Assembly (NCBI GenBank): GCA_900539765.1
Contig: UQDF01000030.1
Location: forward strand, 1 to 25,474
DNA length: 25,474 bases
DNA from: an uncultured Porphyromonas sp.
GTDB taxonomy: Bacteria; Bacteroidota; Bacteroidia; Bacteroidales; Porphyromonadaceae
Direction: 5' to 3'
Shown: positions 14,859-22,087 of the stretch, one piece after another
Numbering within the stretch: the stretch's first letter is position 1
Layout: each line of letters starts with the position of its first letter
Program-made: the position numbers and the translations under genes
The notes under the pieces: generated by a model
What the model was told of the DNA's origin: nothing
Database searches by the model: none
What the model saw: the letters and a program-made list of their open reading frames with translations, nothing else

Positions 14859-16112
14859 TTAATGAACCTTCTTGAAGACGACGCAAGCGTTGTGACCTCC
14901 GAAGCCGAAGGTGTTGCTCATGGCTACATTGACGGTGCGCTTTTGCGCCTTGTCAAAGGTAAAGTTGAGCTTGTAGTCTATCTGATCATCTTCGTCGCCT
15001 GGCTCATGATTGATGGTCGGTGTGACGACATCCTCCTGGATGGACTTGACGATAGCCATCGCCTCTAGAGCTCCCGTAGCACCGAGGAGGTGTCCTGTCA
15101 TAGACTTTGAGGAGCTGATGTTGAGGTCATAAGCTTTGTCACCCCAGACGCTTTGGATCGCTTTGACCTCTGAGGCGTCACCGACGGGTGTCGAGGTGCC
15201 GTGGACGTTGATATAGTCTACATCTTCGGGCTTCATACCAGCGTCCTCTAGGGCACGGGTCATCACGAGCTTGGCTCCCAGTCCCTCGGGGTGGCTAGCG
15301 GTCAGGTGATGCGCATCGGCAGAGAGTCCGAAGCCGGCAAACTCAGCATAGATCTTAGCACCACGAGCTACCGCATGCTCATACTCCTCTAATATAAGGA
15401 TCGCAGCACCCTCACCTAGCACGAAGCCGTCACGGCTCGCACTGAAGGGACGAGAAGCGGTCTCGGGTGAGTCGTTGCGTGTGGAGAGGGCGTGCATGGC
15501 GTTGAAGCCACCGATACCAGCGACCGTCACCGCAGCCTCGCTACCACCAGCGACCATCATCTTTGCCTTGCCGAGGCGTATCATGATAGCAGCATCGATG
15601 ATCGCATTCGTCGAGGAGGCACAAGCTGAGGCGACACTGTAGTTGGGTCCGTGGAAGCCGTACTCGATCGATACGAGTCCGGCAGCGATGTCGGAGATCA
15701 TCTTCGGGATGAAGAAGGGGTTGAAGCGGGGCCCTCGCTCGGGGTCATACTGCATGATCTCCTCCTGGAAGGTCTCTAGTCCTCCGATACCTGCGCTGAT
15801 GATGACGCCGACCTCGTTCTTGTCGACATGCTCTAGGTCTACAGCTGAGTCTGCGATCGCCTCTTTTGTCGCAACGAGGGCGAGCTGAGTGTATCGGTCA
15901 TAGCGACGTACCTCCTTGCGGTCGAAGTACTCGTTAGGATCAAAGCCCTTGACCTCACAGGCGAACTGGGTCTTGAACTTGGAGGCATCAAACTGTGTGA
16001 TGGGAGCTGCTCCACTCTTACCGGCTAGCATGTTTTGCCAAGTGGTAGGAGCATCATTGCCAATGGGGGTGATGGCACCAAGGCCAGTCACGACTACTCT
16101 ATTAAATTGCAT
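14859..16112 (-). CDS. fabF: Beta-ketoacyl-ACP synthase II
   Basis: Elongating condensing enzyme of type II fatty acid synthesis: it joins malonyl-ACP to acyl-ACP, using the carrier protein encoded just upstream. 417 aa, standard length. The Cys-His-His active site is complete: Cys164 in SVASACASSTNA, His304 in NVHGTSTPVGD, His341 in MTGHLLGATG. The C-terminal SNTFGFGGHNA is the thiolase-fold end motif. It is separated from acpP by 242 nt of hairpin-rich sequence rather than packed against it. A strong terminator-like stem follows 50 nt after the stop. Confidence 0.98.
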   Translation of the reverse strand: MQFNRVVVTGLGAITPIGNDAPTTWQNMLAGKSGAAPITQFDASKFKTQFACEVKGFDPNEYFDRKEVRRYDRYTQLALVATKEAIADSAVDLEHVDKNEVGVIISAGIGGLETFQEEIMQYDPERGPRFNPFFIPKMISDIAAGLVSIEYGFHGPNYSVASACASSTNAIIDAAIMIRLGKAKMMVAGGSEAAVTVAGIGGFNAMHALSTRNDSPETASRPFSASRDGFVLGEGAAILILEEYEHAVARGAKIYAEFAGFGLSADAHHLTASHPEGLGAKLVMTRALEDAGMKPEDVDYINVHGTSTPVGDASEVKAIQSVWGDKAYDLNISSSKSMTGHLLGATGALEAMAIVKSIQEDVVTPTINHEPGDEDDQIDYKLNFTFDKAQKRTVNVAMSNTFGFGGHNACVVFKKVH

Positions 16113-16150
16113 AGGCTATATCAAAGTCAAGCGTCAGGGATATGAGGAGT

Positions 16151-16313
16151 CTGCTGCTGTGAGCAGCAGGTTCTAGCGGTGTAAACTGAATGTGGGGAAG
16201 TACACAAGGGCAAGCCCAGCACCCATGCTGGGAGATCTGAGACTTGCCCTCGGGCTCTGTATGTGCTACAGAGGATATAGGTGGTCGCACAGCTATGCGA
16301 CGAGACCTCTGTA
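16151..16313 (-). other. Hairpin-rich acpP-fabF spacer
   Basis: Three structures lie in the spacer. First, CTGCTGC/GCAGCAG (16151-16157/16163-16169). Second, an outer 8-bp stem AGGGCAAG/CTTGCCCT (16207-16214/16243-16250) enclosing CCCAGCA/TGCTGGG (16215-16221/16226-16232). Third, an outer 8-bp stem TACAGAGG/CCTCTGTA (16267-16274/16306-16313) enclosing GTCGCA/TGCGAC (16284-16289/16296-16301). The last two share a design: outer stem, one-sided internal loop, inner hairpin. None has a U-tract on the minus strand, so they look like processing or stability elements rather than terminators. Confidence 0.5.
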
Positions 16314-16354
16314 TCGTATGGTGAGGAGAGCGCTCTGTCTGCTCCTCGAGGTGC

Positions 16355-16594
16355 TTATGCTAGCTGCTTCTCGATGTAGTCGATAGCGTCACCAACGGTC
16401 TTGATACCCTCAGCCTCCTCGTCGGGGATGGTCATATCAAACTCCTTCTCGAAGGCCATCATCAGCTCGACAGTGTCGAGTGAGTCTGCACCAAGATCGG
16501 TCGTGAAGTTGGCCTCACGAGTTACCTCTGAGAGCTCGACATTGAGCTTGTCTGCGATTAGGTCTTTGACCTTGCTTTCTACTTCTGCGTTCAT
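16355..16594 (-). CDS. acpP: Acyl carrier protein
   Basis: Small acidic four-helix carrier that holds growing acyl chains on 4'-phosphopantetheine. 79 aa. The attachment serine is Ser38 in DLGADSLDTVELMM, the canonical motif. The protein is strongly acidic (many Glu/Asp after residue 35), as expected. It is first in the acpP-fabF unit on the minus strand, divergent from purN. That acpP/purN divergence also occurs in P. gingivalis to my recollection. The ~180-nt leader from a TACATTTG box (16774-16781) would be rather long, so a closer start site is possible. Confidence 0.98.
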   Translation of the reverse strand: MNAEVESKVKDLIADKLNVELSEVTREANFTTDLGADSLDTVELMMAFEKEFDMTIPDEEAEGIKTVGDAIDYIEKQLA

Positions 16595-16699
16595 TGCTTA
16601 ATAGGTTATTTGATGAATAATTGATTAGTCATACGGGATCGGTAAGCCTCGGTGCAGACCGCTTGGCGCTGAGCCGTATCGTGTCCGCAGATTTAGCTG

Positions 16700-16707
16700 T
16701 ACCTTTG
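16700..16707 (+). promoter_or_regulatory. Candidate -7 box for purN
   Basis: Plus-strand TACCTTTG matches TAnnTTTG and lies 84 nt before the purN ATG at 16791. No TTTG is found at the expected -33 distance. It is embedded in TGTACCTTTGTACA, which is nearly symmetrical. Confidence 0.35.
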
Positions 16708-16773
16708 TACACAAGAGAGGTGAGCGTGTGTAGATGCTGTCGCATTTTGCACACATACGCCCCTTATGTGCAA

Positions 16774-16781
16774 CAAATGTA
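16774..16781 (-). promoter_or_regulatory. Candidate -7 box for acpP-fabF
   Basis: Minus-strand TACATTTG fits TAnnTTTG and sits 10-17 bp ahead of the purN start, reading away from it toward acpP. No proper -33 TTTG is visible at 19-21 nt, so the assignment rests on the -7 match alone. Confidence 0.35.
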
Positions 16782-16790
16782 CGAATAAAA

Positions 16791-17378
16791 ATGGAAACCA
16801 TAGCTATCTTCGCCTCGGGCAATGGAACAAATGCGGAGGCGCTCGTCCACTACCTGGAGCATATAGACGATATTTCTGTCGCGCTCATAGCAACCGACAA
16901 CCCGCACGCTGGAGTCCTCAAGCGTGCTGAGAGACTAGGTGTACGCTCCCTTGTCTTCCAGCGCAAGGAGATGCGTGAGACCGCTTTTGCTAAGCAACTT
17001 CGGGAGCAGTATCAGGTGACGGCTATCGTCCTAGCGGGCTTCCTCGGCTTGGTGCCAGAGAGCTTGCTGCACGCTTTCCCGCAGCGGATCCTCAACATTC
17101 ACCCAGGGCTGCTACCTGACTACGGAGGCAAGGGAATGTATGGCGATCGTGTCCATGAGCGTGTACTAGAGGAGCATTGCTCTGTGAGCGGCATCACGAT
17201 CCACCTCATCGACGAGCGGTTCGATCGTGGCTCGACGCTCTGCGAGGTGCGCCTAGCGGTCTACCCAGACGATACGGTCGAGACGCTCGCAGAGCGCATC
17301 CATCGTCTGGAGCACACCTACTACCCTGTCGTCGTCGCCGACTATCTCACACGTCCCGACCTCCCGCCGCTCATCTAG
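16791..17378 (+). CDS. purN: Phosphoribosylglycinamide formyltransferase
   Basis: Transfers the formyl group of 10-formyl-THF to GAR, the third step of purine synthesis; cytosolic. I start at ATG 16791 (195 aa, METIAIFASGNGTN), because the family begins right at this strand-1 motif; an in-frame ATG at 16734 would add 19 unrelated residues. Active-site residues are Asn102 and His104 in LNIHPGLLP and Asp145 in LIDERFDRGS. The phosphate-binding loop is ASGNGTN (8-14). It is a lone plus-strand gene between two minus-strand units, convergent with the DUF2130 gene (43 nt between stops). No Shine-Dalgarno is seen, only an A-rich leader. Confidence 0.96.
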   Translation: METIAIFASGNGTNAEALVHYLEHIDDISVALIATDNPHAGVLKRAERLGVRSLVFQRKEMRETAFAKQLREQYQVTAIVLAGFLGLVPESLLHAFPQRILNIHPGLLPDYGGKGMYGDRVHERVLEEHCSVSGITIHLIDERFDRGSTLCEVRLAVYPDDTVETLAERIHRLEHTYYPVVVADYLTRPDLPPLI

Positions 17379-17420
17379 CGGTCGAGTCCCCTCTATTATA
17401 TATATGTTGTGCTCGAAGGT

Positions 17421-18743
17421 CTAATCCTCTGAAGGCTGTTCGAGTGCGCTCTGTGCTTTGAGCTCCTTGAACTTCGCCAGCATCGTTGGGTTCTTGTAGG
17501 TGAGCTTGCGGATGGTGAGTCCCTCCGCCTTGTCGTTGGCTAGGCGCAGATTGTTTTCGCTACCGATGAGATGCTCTTTGATCTTTTGCAGATGCTTGAT
17601 CGAGTTGTCGATCTCTTCGATCGCCTTCTGAAACTTCTCGCTCGCTAGGCGGTAGTTGCGTCCGAACTTCTCCTTGAACTCCTCTATATCCTCCTCAAAG
17701 TGTGTGATATCGATGGACTGCTGCTGCGCCTCGAAGAGCTGCTTGCGTATGTCGAGGCTCTTGCGTGAGGTGGAGACGAGGAGCGTGATCAGTGGTACGA
17801 AAAACTGGGGACGGATCACATACATCTTCTCGTAGCGGTGTGACTTGTCGACGATGCCGCCGTTGTAGAGTTCGTTGTCTGGCTCTAGGAGTGACACGAG
17901 GACAGCGTACTCGCACCCTTTCTTGCGGCGATCCTCGTCGAGCTTCTTGAGAAAGTCTTCGTTGCGATGCTTCGTGGAGGTCGTGTCGGCTTCGTTTTTC
18001 ATCTCAAACATGATGGAGATGTACTCTAGCTCACTACCCTCGGCATAGTCCCGGAAGATGAAGTCTCCCTTGGTGCCACCGACCACATCATTGTCCTTCT
18101 CAAAGTAAGCGCGGGGGTAGAAGCTTCTCAGCTTCTGCTCAAACTCCAAGGCGCAGTGCTGCTCGAGTGTCTCGCCGAGCATCTTGGTGGACATACGGGT
18201 CTTGAGGTCTTTGTAGAAGTCTACCTCTCGCTCCAGCATCTTCTTCTCTAGCTCGTGCTGCTCTTGCAGTTGCTTGACCTCTAGCTGAGCCTCTTTGCTC
18301 TGTAGCTCTACCTGAGAGCGTAGCTCGGTGATTGCTTGCTCCTTAGCTTGTAGCTCCTTCTGACTCTCGGCCTGTACCTTCAGGCGCTCATTGTCTCGCA
18401 AGCTCTCCTGCTGCGCTAGCTGTGCCTGCAGCTCGGTGATTGTCTGCTCTTTGTTAGCTAGAGCCAGCTGCAGATCCGCTTGGCTCTTCTCGCCCATAGC
18501 GTCGAGCTTGCCCTGGAGCTGTACCAGCTGAGTGTCTCGCTGTGAGAGTTGCTCCTTGAGCGTTGCTTCAGCCTGCGCCACAGCGAGTTGTTGCGCCTGT
18601 CGGCTCTGCTCCTCTAGGAGGGCAACGCGCTCAGCAAGCGCCTTGTCAAAAGCCTTACCACGCACCTGCTCTAGTAGCTGTGCGTAGCCTTGCTCATCGA
18701 TACTAAACGGCTTATGGCAGTTCGGACAAATTAATTCGTGCAT
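17421..18743 (-). CDS. DUF2130 domain protein with long coiled coil
   Basis: 440 aa, function unknown. It opens with CPNCHKPF, half of a zinc-ribbon-like knuckle (only two Cys), followed by about 160 residues rich in Gln, Glu, Leu and Lys in heptad-like order, surely a coiled coil (about 25-190). The DUF2130 region (about 190-370) has FYKDLKTRMSTKMLGETLEQHC, YFEKDNDVVGGTKGDFIFRD (its landmark blocks) and MFEMKNEAD. The spacing of these acidic/Lys motifs (GDFIFRD, then FEMKNE) resembles a PD-(D/E)XK nuclease fold, a hint rather than a proof. Another helical segment ends the chain. It is transcribed alone, perhaps from TATATTTG at 18807-18814. Confidence 0.92.
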   Translation of the reverse strand: MHELICPNCHKPFSIDEQGYAQLLEQVRGKAFDKALAERVALLEEQSRQAQQLAVAQAEATLKEQLSQRDTQLVQLQGKLDAMGEKSQADLQLALANKEQTITELQAQLAQQESLRDNERLKVQAESQKELQAKEQAITELRSQVELQSKEAQLEVKQLQEQHELEKKMLEREVDFYKDLKTRMSTKMLGETLEQHCALEFEQKLRSFYPRAYFEKDNDVVGGTKGDFIFRDYAEGSELEYISIMFEMKNEADTTSTKHRNEDFLKKLDEDRRKKGCEYAVLVSLLEPDNELYNGGIVDKSHRYEKMYVIRPQFFVPLITLLVSTSRKSLDIRKQLFEAQQQSIDITHFEEDIEEFKEKFGRNYRLASEKFQKAIEEIDNSIKHLQKIKEHLIGSENNLRLANDKAEGLTIRKLTYKNPTMLAKFKELKAQSALEQPSED

Positions 18744-18751
18744 AGGGGGAA

Positions 18752-18779
18752 GTAGAGGTTAGAGATTAGAAGTTAGAGA
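18752..18779. repeat. Four tandem heptamers, second locus
   Basis: Units GTAGAGG, TTAGAGA, TTAGAAG, TTAGAGA. They lie between the candidate promoter and the ATG of the DUF2130 gene, so they would be in its 5' leader. They match the set at 3279-3306 in unit length and sequence. Confidence 0.6.
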
Positions 18780-18806
18780 GTCATTCGACCCGCCTCTCTC
18801 TACTTG

Positions 18807-18814
18807 CAAATATA
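18807..18814 (-). promoter_or_regulatory. Candidate -7 box for the DUF2130 gene
   Basis: Minus-strand TATATTTG fits TAnnTTTG, 64 nt before the ATG at 18743. There is no clear -33 element. Confidence 0.4.
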
Positions 18815-18870
18815 CATCTTCTCAGTCTAAGGCGGTGTAGAGTGATTGGGCTAGTCAGCTCTTGACATAC

Positions 18871-18921
18871 ACTAATAAAACAAGATAAGCGTAGGAGCTG
18901 TGTGGCTCACTACGCTTATCT
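18871..18921 (-). terminator. Intrinsic terminator after tRNA-Gly
   Basis: AGATAAGCGTAG (18883-18894) pairs perfectly with CTACGCTTATCT (18910-18921). The stem continues as GAGC/GCTC past a single bulged base, leaving a 6-nt loop. On the minus strand it is followed by TTGTTTTATTAG. It begins 37 nt after the tRNA end, a convincing terminator for the tRNA-Gly transcript. Confidence 0.8.
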
Positions 18922-18957
18922 GTTCTTACTCTAAACCAATATCTTTGTATCTCAAAG

Positions 18958-19030
18958 AGCGGAAGACGGGACTCGAACCCGCGACCCCAACCTTGGCAAG
19001 GTTGTGCTCTACCAACTGAGCTACTTCCGC
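18958..19030 (-). tRNA. tRNA-Gly (anticodon GCC)
   Basis: Complete cloverleaf on the minus strand. The acceptor is GCGGAAG/CTTCCGC with discriminator T; the D stem GCTC/GAGC; the anticodon stem CAACC/GGTTG with loop TTGCCAA and GCC at 18997-18995; the T arm carries GGGTTCGAGTCCC. CCA is not encoded (TCT follows instead), so it needs CCA addition, in contrast with the tRNA-Pro here. A structured ~106-nt leader precedes it by 5 nt. Confidence 0.97.
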
Positions 19031-19035
19031 ATTTC

Positions 19036-19141
19036 GGACACCCCCCTTTTAATATTCCTCTCGCATATTATGAGTACACAAACTCAAAACTCATAAGAGA
19101 CGCTACTCTTCCTAACCACCGAGAGGTGCTAAAGGGTGTCC
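19036..19141 (-). ncRNA. Putative four-helix leader/small RNA before tRNA-Gly
   Basis: Nested and branched complementarity on the minus strand. P1 is GGACACCC (19141-19134) with GGGTGTCC (19043-19036). P2 is CCTCTCG (19126-19120) with CGAGAGG (19063-19057). Inside P2 are two hairpins: AAGAG/CTCTT (19110-19106/19099-19095, 6-nt loop) and TTATGAGT/ACTCATAA (19096-19089/19075-19068, 13-nt loop); they compete for two bases. The 5' end lies just downstream of the promoter at 19158-19187, and the 3' end is 5 nt from the tRNA. It shows no reading frame and no tRNA, SRP or 6S features known to me. Confidence 0.45.
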
Positions 19142-19157
19142 TTCCGATTTGTGAGTA

Positions 19158-19187
19158 CAAAGGTACGAAAACTTTTTGAATCTGCAA
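19158..19187 (-). promoter_or_regulatory. Promoter of the tRNA-Gly transcript
   Basis: Minus strand TTG (19187-19185), 19-nt spacer, TACCTTTG (19165-19158). The expected start is about 19150, a few nt before the first helix of the structured leader and about 120 nt before the tRNA. Confidence 0.7.
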
Positions 19188-19265
19188 TAGCTTTGGAGGA
19201 TTTATTTTTCGAATGACCTCTTTCGGCTATTTTTCTGCCAGGACTTTCGGCTGGACGTGCGTTGC

Positions 19266-19547
19266 TTAGAACTTCGTCGTGTGACGGATGCCAAGGTCAG
19301 CGATGAGCTTACGATAACGCTCGATATCCTTCTTGGCGAGATAGTCTAGCAGACGACGACGCTTACCTACGAGCATCTTCAGACTACGTGACGTAGAGAA
19401 GTCCTTCTTGTTTTCCTTAAGGTGCTCCGTGAGGTGCTGAATACGATAAGTAAAGAGAGCTACCTGGCTCTCGACACTGCCGGTGTCCTGTGCAGAGGCT
19501 CCGTACTTTGCGAAGATCTCTTGCTTCTTGGTACTGTCTAGGTACAT
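19266..19547 (-). CDS. rpsO: 30S ribosomal protein S15
   Basis: Primary 16S rRNA-binding protein of the small-subunit platform. 93 aa against 88-89 in many bacteria, with the family core DTGSVESQVALFTYRI (about 22-37), the HLKENKKDFSTSRSL loop that contacts rRNA (about 42-56) and RRRLLDYLAKKD (about 63-74). It is transcribed alone from the TTG-N19-TACCTTTG promoter at 19646-19675, leaving a leader of about 90 nt. That leader contains a small hairpin GCCCCA/TGGGGC (19598-19615). S15 represses its own mRNA in several phyla through unrelated structures, so this leader is a place to look, but no match to a known one is claimed. Confidence 0.98.
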   Translation of the reverse strand: MYLDSTKKQEIFAKYGASAQDTGSVESQVALFTYRIQHLTEHLKENKKDFSTSRSLKMLVGKRRRLLDYLAKKDIERYRKLIADLGIRHTTKF

Positions 19548-19645
19548 CTTGTTATGAGGTTATTTGTGAGACATTCATATCATCCTCGCCACCCAATGCC
19601 CCACCTCTATGGGGCGACAATGAGTACGACGATGTATTTCGCCTG

Positions 19646-19675
19646 CAAAGGTACAAAGAATATTTTACCCTGCAA
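19646..19675 (-). promoter_or_regulatory. Promoter of rpsO
   Basis: Minus strand TTG (19675-19673), 19-nt spacer, TACCTTTG (19653-19646), between the L,D-transpeptidase stop and rpsO. Predicted start is about 19640. Confidence 0.75.
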
Positions 19676-19694
19676 GCCTCTTCTACCCAAAAGG

Positions 19695-20711
19695 TCACTC
19701 GATCACTACGATGAGCGTGGCGAAGGTGGGACAGTTGTCATAGACAAACTTAGCGTGCGAACTGGCGTTGCGGACGCACATATGGGAGCGGGGGATTGTG
19801 CCGAGCGACGGACTGTACTCGACGATCTTGCCCTTGGGATTGTTTACGGGGACACCATGTATATAGGCGCCACAAGTGAAGCGACTAGCCCACGGCGCAA
19901 AGCCTGCTATGCGACTAGACCCGTCACTGGTGTAAAACATCTTAGGCTTCTTCTGCTGTAGGAGGAAGATACCTAGGGGTGTCTCCTTAGCATGAGGTGG
20001 CTTGTGGCGACCCGTCGTGGCGGGGTTGATACTCCGCACGAGGTAGTGCGCTGGCGACTGGCGCTCTAGCACGACGATGTGCTGGTTCTTGCGATCTATT
20101 ACGACCACGTGCGAGAAGGTGACGTCGGGCTCCAGTAGCTGAATGTAGCGACGTGGCACATACCAGTCTGCCTCGGGAGACTCGACTCGGCCTTGCCAAA
20201 ACTTACTACCCAGGGTGTCGGTCATCGCTATAAGCGTGCCGTCGCGACCATACAGCTCGGGCTGGAGCGTGTCTGTGGGTGCGTAGAGTGGCACAGACTG
20301 ATAGCGCTCCACGCCGAGCGAGTCAGAGACTAGCTTGTAGCTATTGCGAGACCACGATTTGGTGAGTGGAGCCTCGCTGTTTGCGTTCTTATAGTTTTGC
20401 AGTACGCCCCACTGATGTGGCTCTGCTTGTAGCTGCTCGATGCGCAGGAGTTGCGCTTGTATTTGATCCCACTGTATGGTGCGCGTCTCCTCCTTATATT
20501 CATAGGAGTCCTCGAGCGTATACTTGTCAAAGGCTAGCTCCCGGTCGATGACGATCTGATCAGCCGTAAGCTCGGGCTGAGGCTCAGCTACGACTGTGTC
20601 TGCTGTTGCGATCGTATCCGTAGGTGTCACCTCAGCACTGCTTTCAGTGGAGGGCTGGCAAGCCAGTAAGAGCGTGAGGGCAAGTGGTAGGAAGGTCATA
20701 AAGTATTTCAT
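19695..20711 (-). CDS. L,D-transpeptidase family lipoprotein (YkuD domain)
   Basis: 338 aa. The N terminus is a lipoprotein signal with lipobox LLAC and Cys18 as the lipidated residue. A Glu/Thr/Asp-rich linker and a middle region without a recognised domain follow. The C-terminal YkuD catalytic domain covers about 205-338: His285 in YIHGVPVN and catalytic Cys312 in RSHMCVRN, the S-x-x-C-[IV]-R signature. Such enzymes cross-link peptidoglycan (3-3 links) or attach proteins to it. It is the last gene of the tyrS-to-transpeptidase series, 16 nt after the TRIC gene stop. Location in the outer or inner membrane facing the periplasm is inferred. Domain assignment is solid, the precise reaction not. 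Confidence 0.92.
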   Translation of the reverse strand: MKYFMTFLPLALTLLLACQPSTESSAEVTPTDTIATADTVVAEPQPELTADQIVIDRELAFDKYTLEDSYEYKEETRTIQWDQIQAQLLRIEQLQAEPHQWGVLQNYKNANSEAPLTKSWSRNSYKLVSDSLGVERYQSVPLYAPTDTLQPELYGRDGTLIAMTDTLGSKFWQGRVESPEADWYVPRRYIQLLEPDVTFSHVVVIDRKNQHIVVLERQSPAHYLVRSINPATTGRHKPPHAKETPLGIFLLQQKKPKMFYTSDGSSRIAGFAPWASRFTCGAYIHGVPVNNPKGKIVEYSPSLGTIPRSHMCVRNASSHAKFVYDNCPTFATLIVVIE

Positions 20712-20727
20712 AAAGATGATCGGTAAG

Positions 20728-21399
20728 TTACTTGGAGCTATCGACTCCTTTGAGCTGTGGCAAATGCCAGTGATAGTGCGCAGCGAGGATGCGGATCAAG
20801 ATGATCAAGCCAGCTGATACAAGCTGTGCGTAGACTGTATCTATAGGCATAAAGCTGAGCATCAAGGTGTATACGATGCCTCCGATGATACAGGCCAAAG
20901 CGTAGATGTCTTGGCGACAGATGAGGGGCGTCTCGTTGAGGATAATGTCTCGTAGCAACCCCCCGAAGGAGCCTGTCACGGTACCCATGATGACCGCCAC
21001 CCAACTGGGGAAGCCCATGGCGAGCGTCTTGTCGACACCGACCACTACAAAGAGTCCCAGCCCGATAGCGTCAAAAATAAATACTGTCGGAGCTGTACGG
21101 ATCAGGATCTTTCGGAAGATATATACGTAGAGTAATGCGATAAAGGTGATGATCATATAGGAGGGTTGTAGCATCCAGAAGGGTGTCACCCCTAGGAATA
21201 GATCTCGCAGCGTACCCCCGTCCACAGCGGTCGTGACACCTAGCACATAAGCCCCAAACCAGTCCATCTGCTTGGTCGATGCTAGGCGTATGCCAGAGAT
21301 AGCGAAGGCAAAGGTCCCGATGAAGTCTAGAATCCTCGTCACCGTAACCTCAGACCATACGAGAGCTGAGAGGTCAAAGCCTAGTATCTGGTCCAACAT
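20728..21399 (-). CDS. TRIC-type cation channel (UPF0126 family)
   Basis: 223-aa membrane protein with about seven hydrophobic segments arranged as two homologous halves. Each half carries the UPF0126/TRIC glycine motif: DGGTLRDLFLG (about 61-71) and GGLLRDIILNETP (about 145-157). Bacterial members are structural relatives of animal TRIC potassium channels; some, like E. coli YicG, have been linked to glycine uptake, so the substrate is uncertain. It lies 28 nt after udk, probably in the same transcript. Nothing in the operon fixes a role. Confidence 0.93.
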   Translation of the reverse strand: MLDQILGFDLSALVWSEVTVTRILDFIGTFAFAISGIRLASTKQMDWFGAYVLGVTTAVDGGTLRDLFLGVTPFWMLQPSYMIITFIALLYVYIFRKILIRTAPTVFIFDAIGLGLFVVVGVDKTLAMGFPSWVAVIMGTVTGSFGGLLRDIILNETPLICRQDIYALACIIGGIVYTLMLSFMPIDTVYAQLVSAGLIILIRILAAHYHWHLPQLKGVDSSK

Positions 21400-21427
21400 C
21401 TATCCTCTAATATCGATCCTCTGCCCT

Positions 21428-22069
21428 CTACTGCTTAGCACCCTCAGAGGAGGAGAGTAGCGAGCGCACATTGTCTATGAGTAGGCGCACGGCAACGGAG
21501 TTAAAGCCCCCCTCGGGGATGATCAAGTCAGCGTAGCGTCGTGAAGGCTCCACAAACTGCTGGTGCATCGGCTTGACCGTCGTGAGGTACTGCTCGATGA
21601 CCGAGTCGACACTGCGTCCCCGCTCCTTGACATCGCGCTGTATGCGACGCGCCAGGCGCACATCGTCGTCCGTCTGCACGTAGATCTTGACATCCATCAG
21701 ATCACGCAGCTCCTCATTCTCAAAGATCAAGATCCCGTCGATAATCAGCACGCAAGGTGGCTCTATGGTGACCGTCTCGGGGATGCGGTTGTGATTGACA
21801 AAGGAGTAGACGGGGCGCTCCACACTATGTCCCTCGCAAAGCTGGTTTATCTGCTCGCACATCAGCTTCGTGTCGAAGGCGCCGGGGTGGTCGTAGTTGA
21901 GCTTAGCGCGCTGCTCCAGAGGTAGCTCGTCGTGCGCCTTGTAATAGTAGTCGTGACTGAGGACTACGACATCCTCATCAACAAAGGTCTCCTGCAGACG
22001 GTGCACCAGGGTACTCTTGCCCGAGGCGGTACCGCCCGCTACGCCTATGATAATCGGTTTGTGGTTCAT
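21428..22069 (-). CDS. udk: Uridine kinase
   Basis: Pyrimidine salvage kinase converting uridine or cytidine to UMP or CMP with ATP/GTP. 213 aa, normal length. P-loop GGTASGKST (12-20), the DHPGAFD substrate motif, the GILIFE Walker B-like strand, and RRIQRDVKERGRS with the lid arginines. It is 18 nt after the glycosyltransferase stop and 28 nt before the TRIC gene, so it belongs to the tyrS series. Confidence 0.97.
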   Translation of the reverse strand: MNHKPIIIGVAGGTASGKSTLVHRLQETFVDEDVVVLSHDYYYKAHDELPLEQRAKLNYDHPGAFDTKLMCEQINQLCEGHSVERPVYSFVNHNRIPETVTIEPPCVLIIDGILIFENEELRDLMDVKIYVQTDDDVRLARRIQRDVKERGRSVDSVIEQYLTTVKPMHQQFVEPSRRYADLIIPEGGFNSVAVRLLIDNVRSLLSSSEGAKQ

Positions 22070-22087
22070 AGCTTCAGCGAAATGGTC

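Noticed and set aside
19036..19141. A second, degenerate tRNA upstream of tRNA-Gly
   Set aside because: The closing stem is acceptor-like, but there is no T-loop TTCRANT, no D arm and no plausible anticodon arm.
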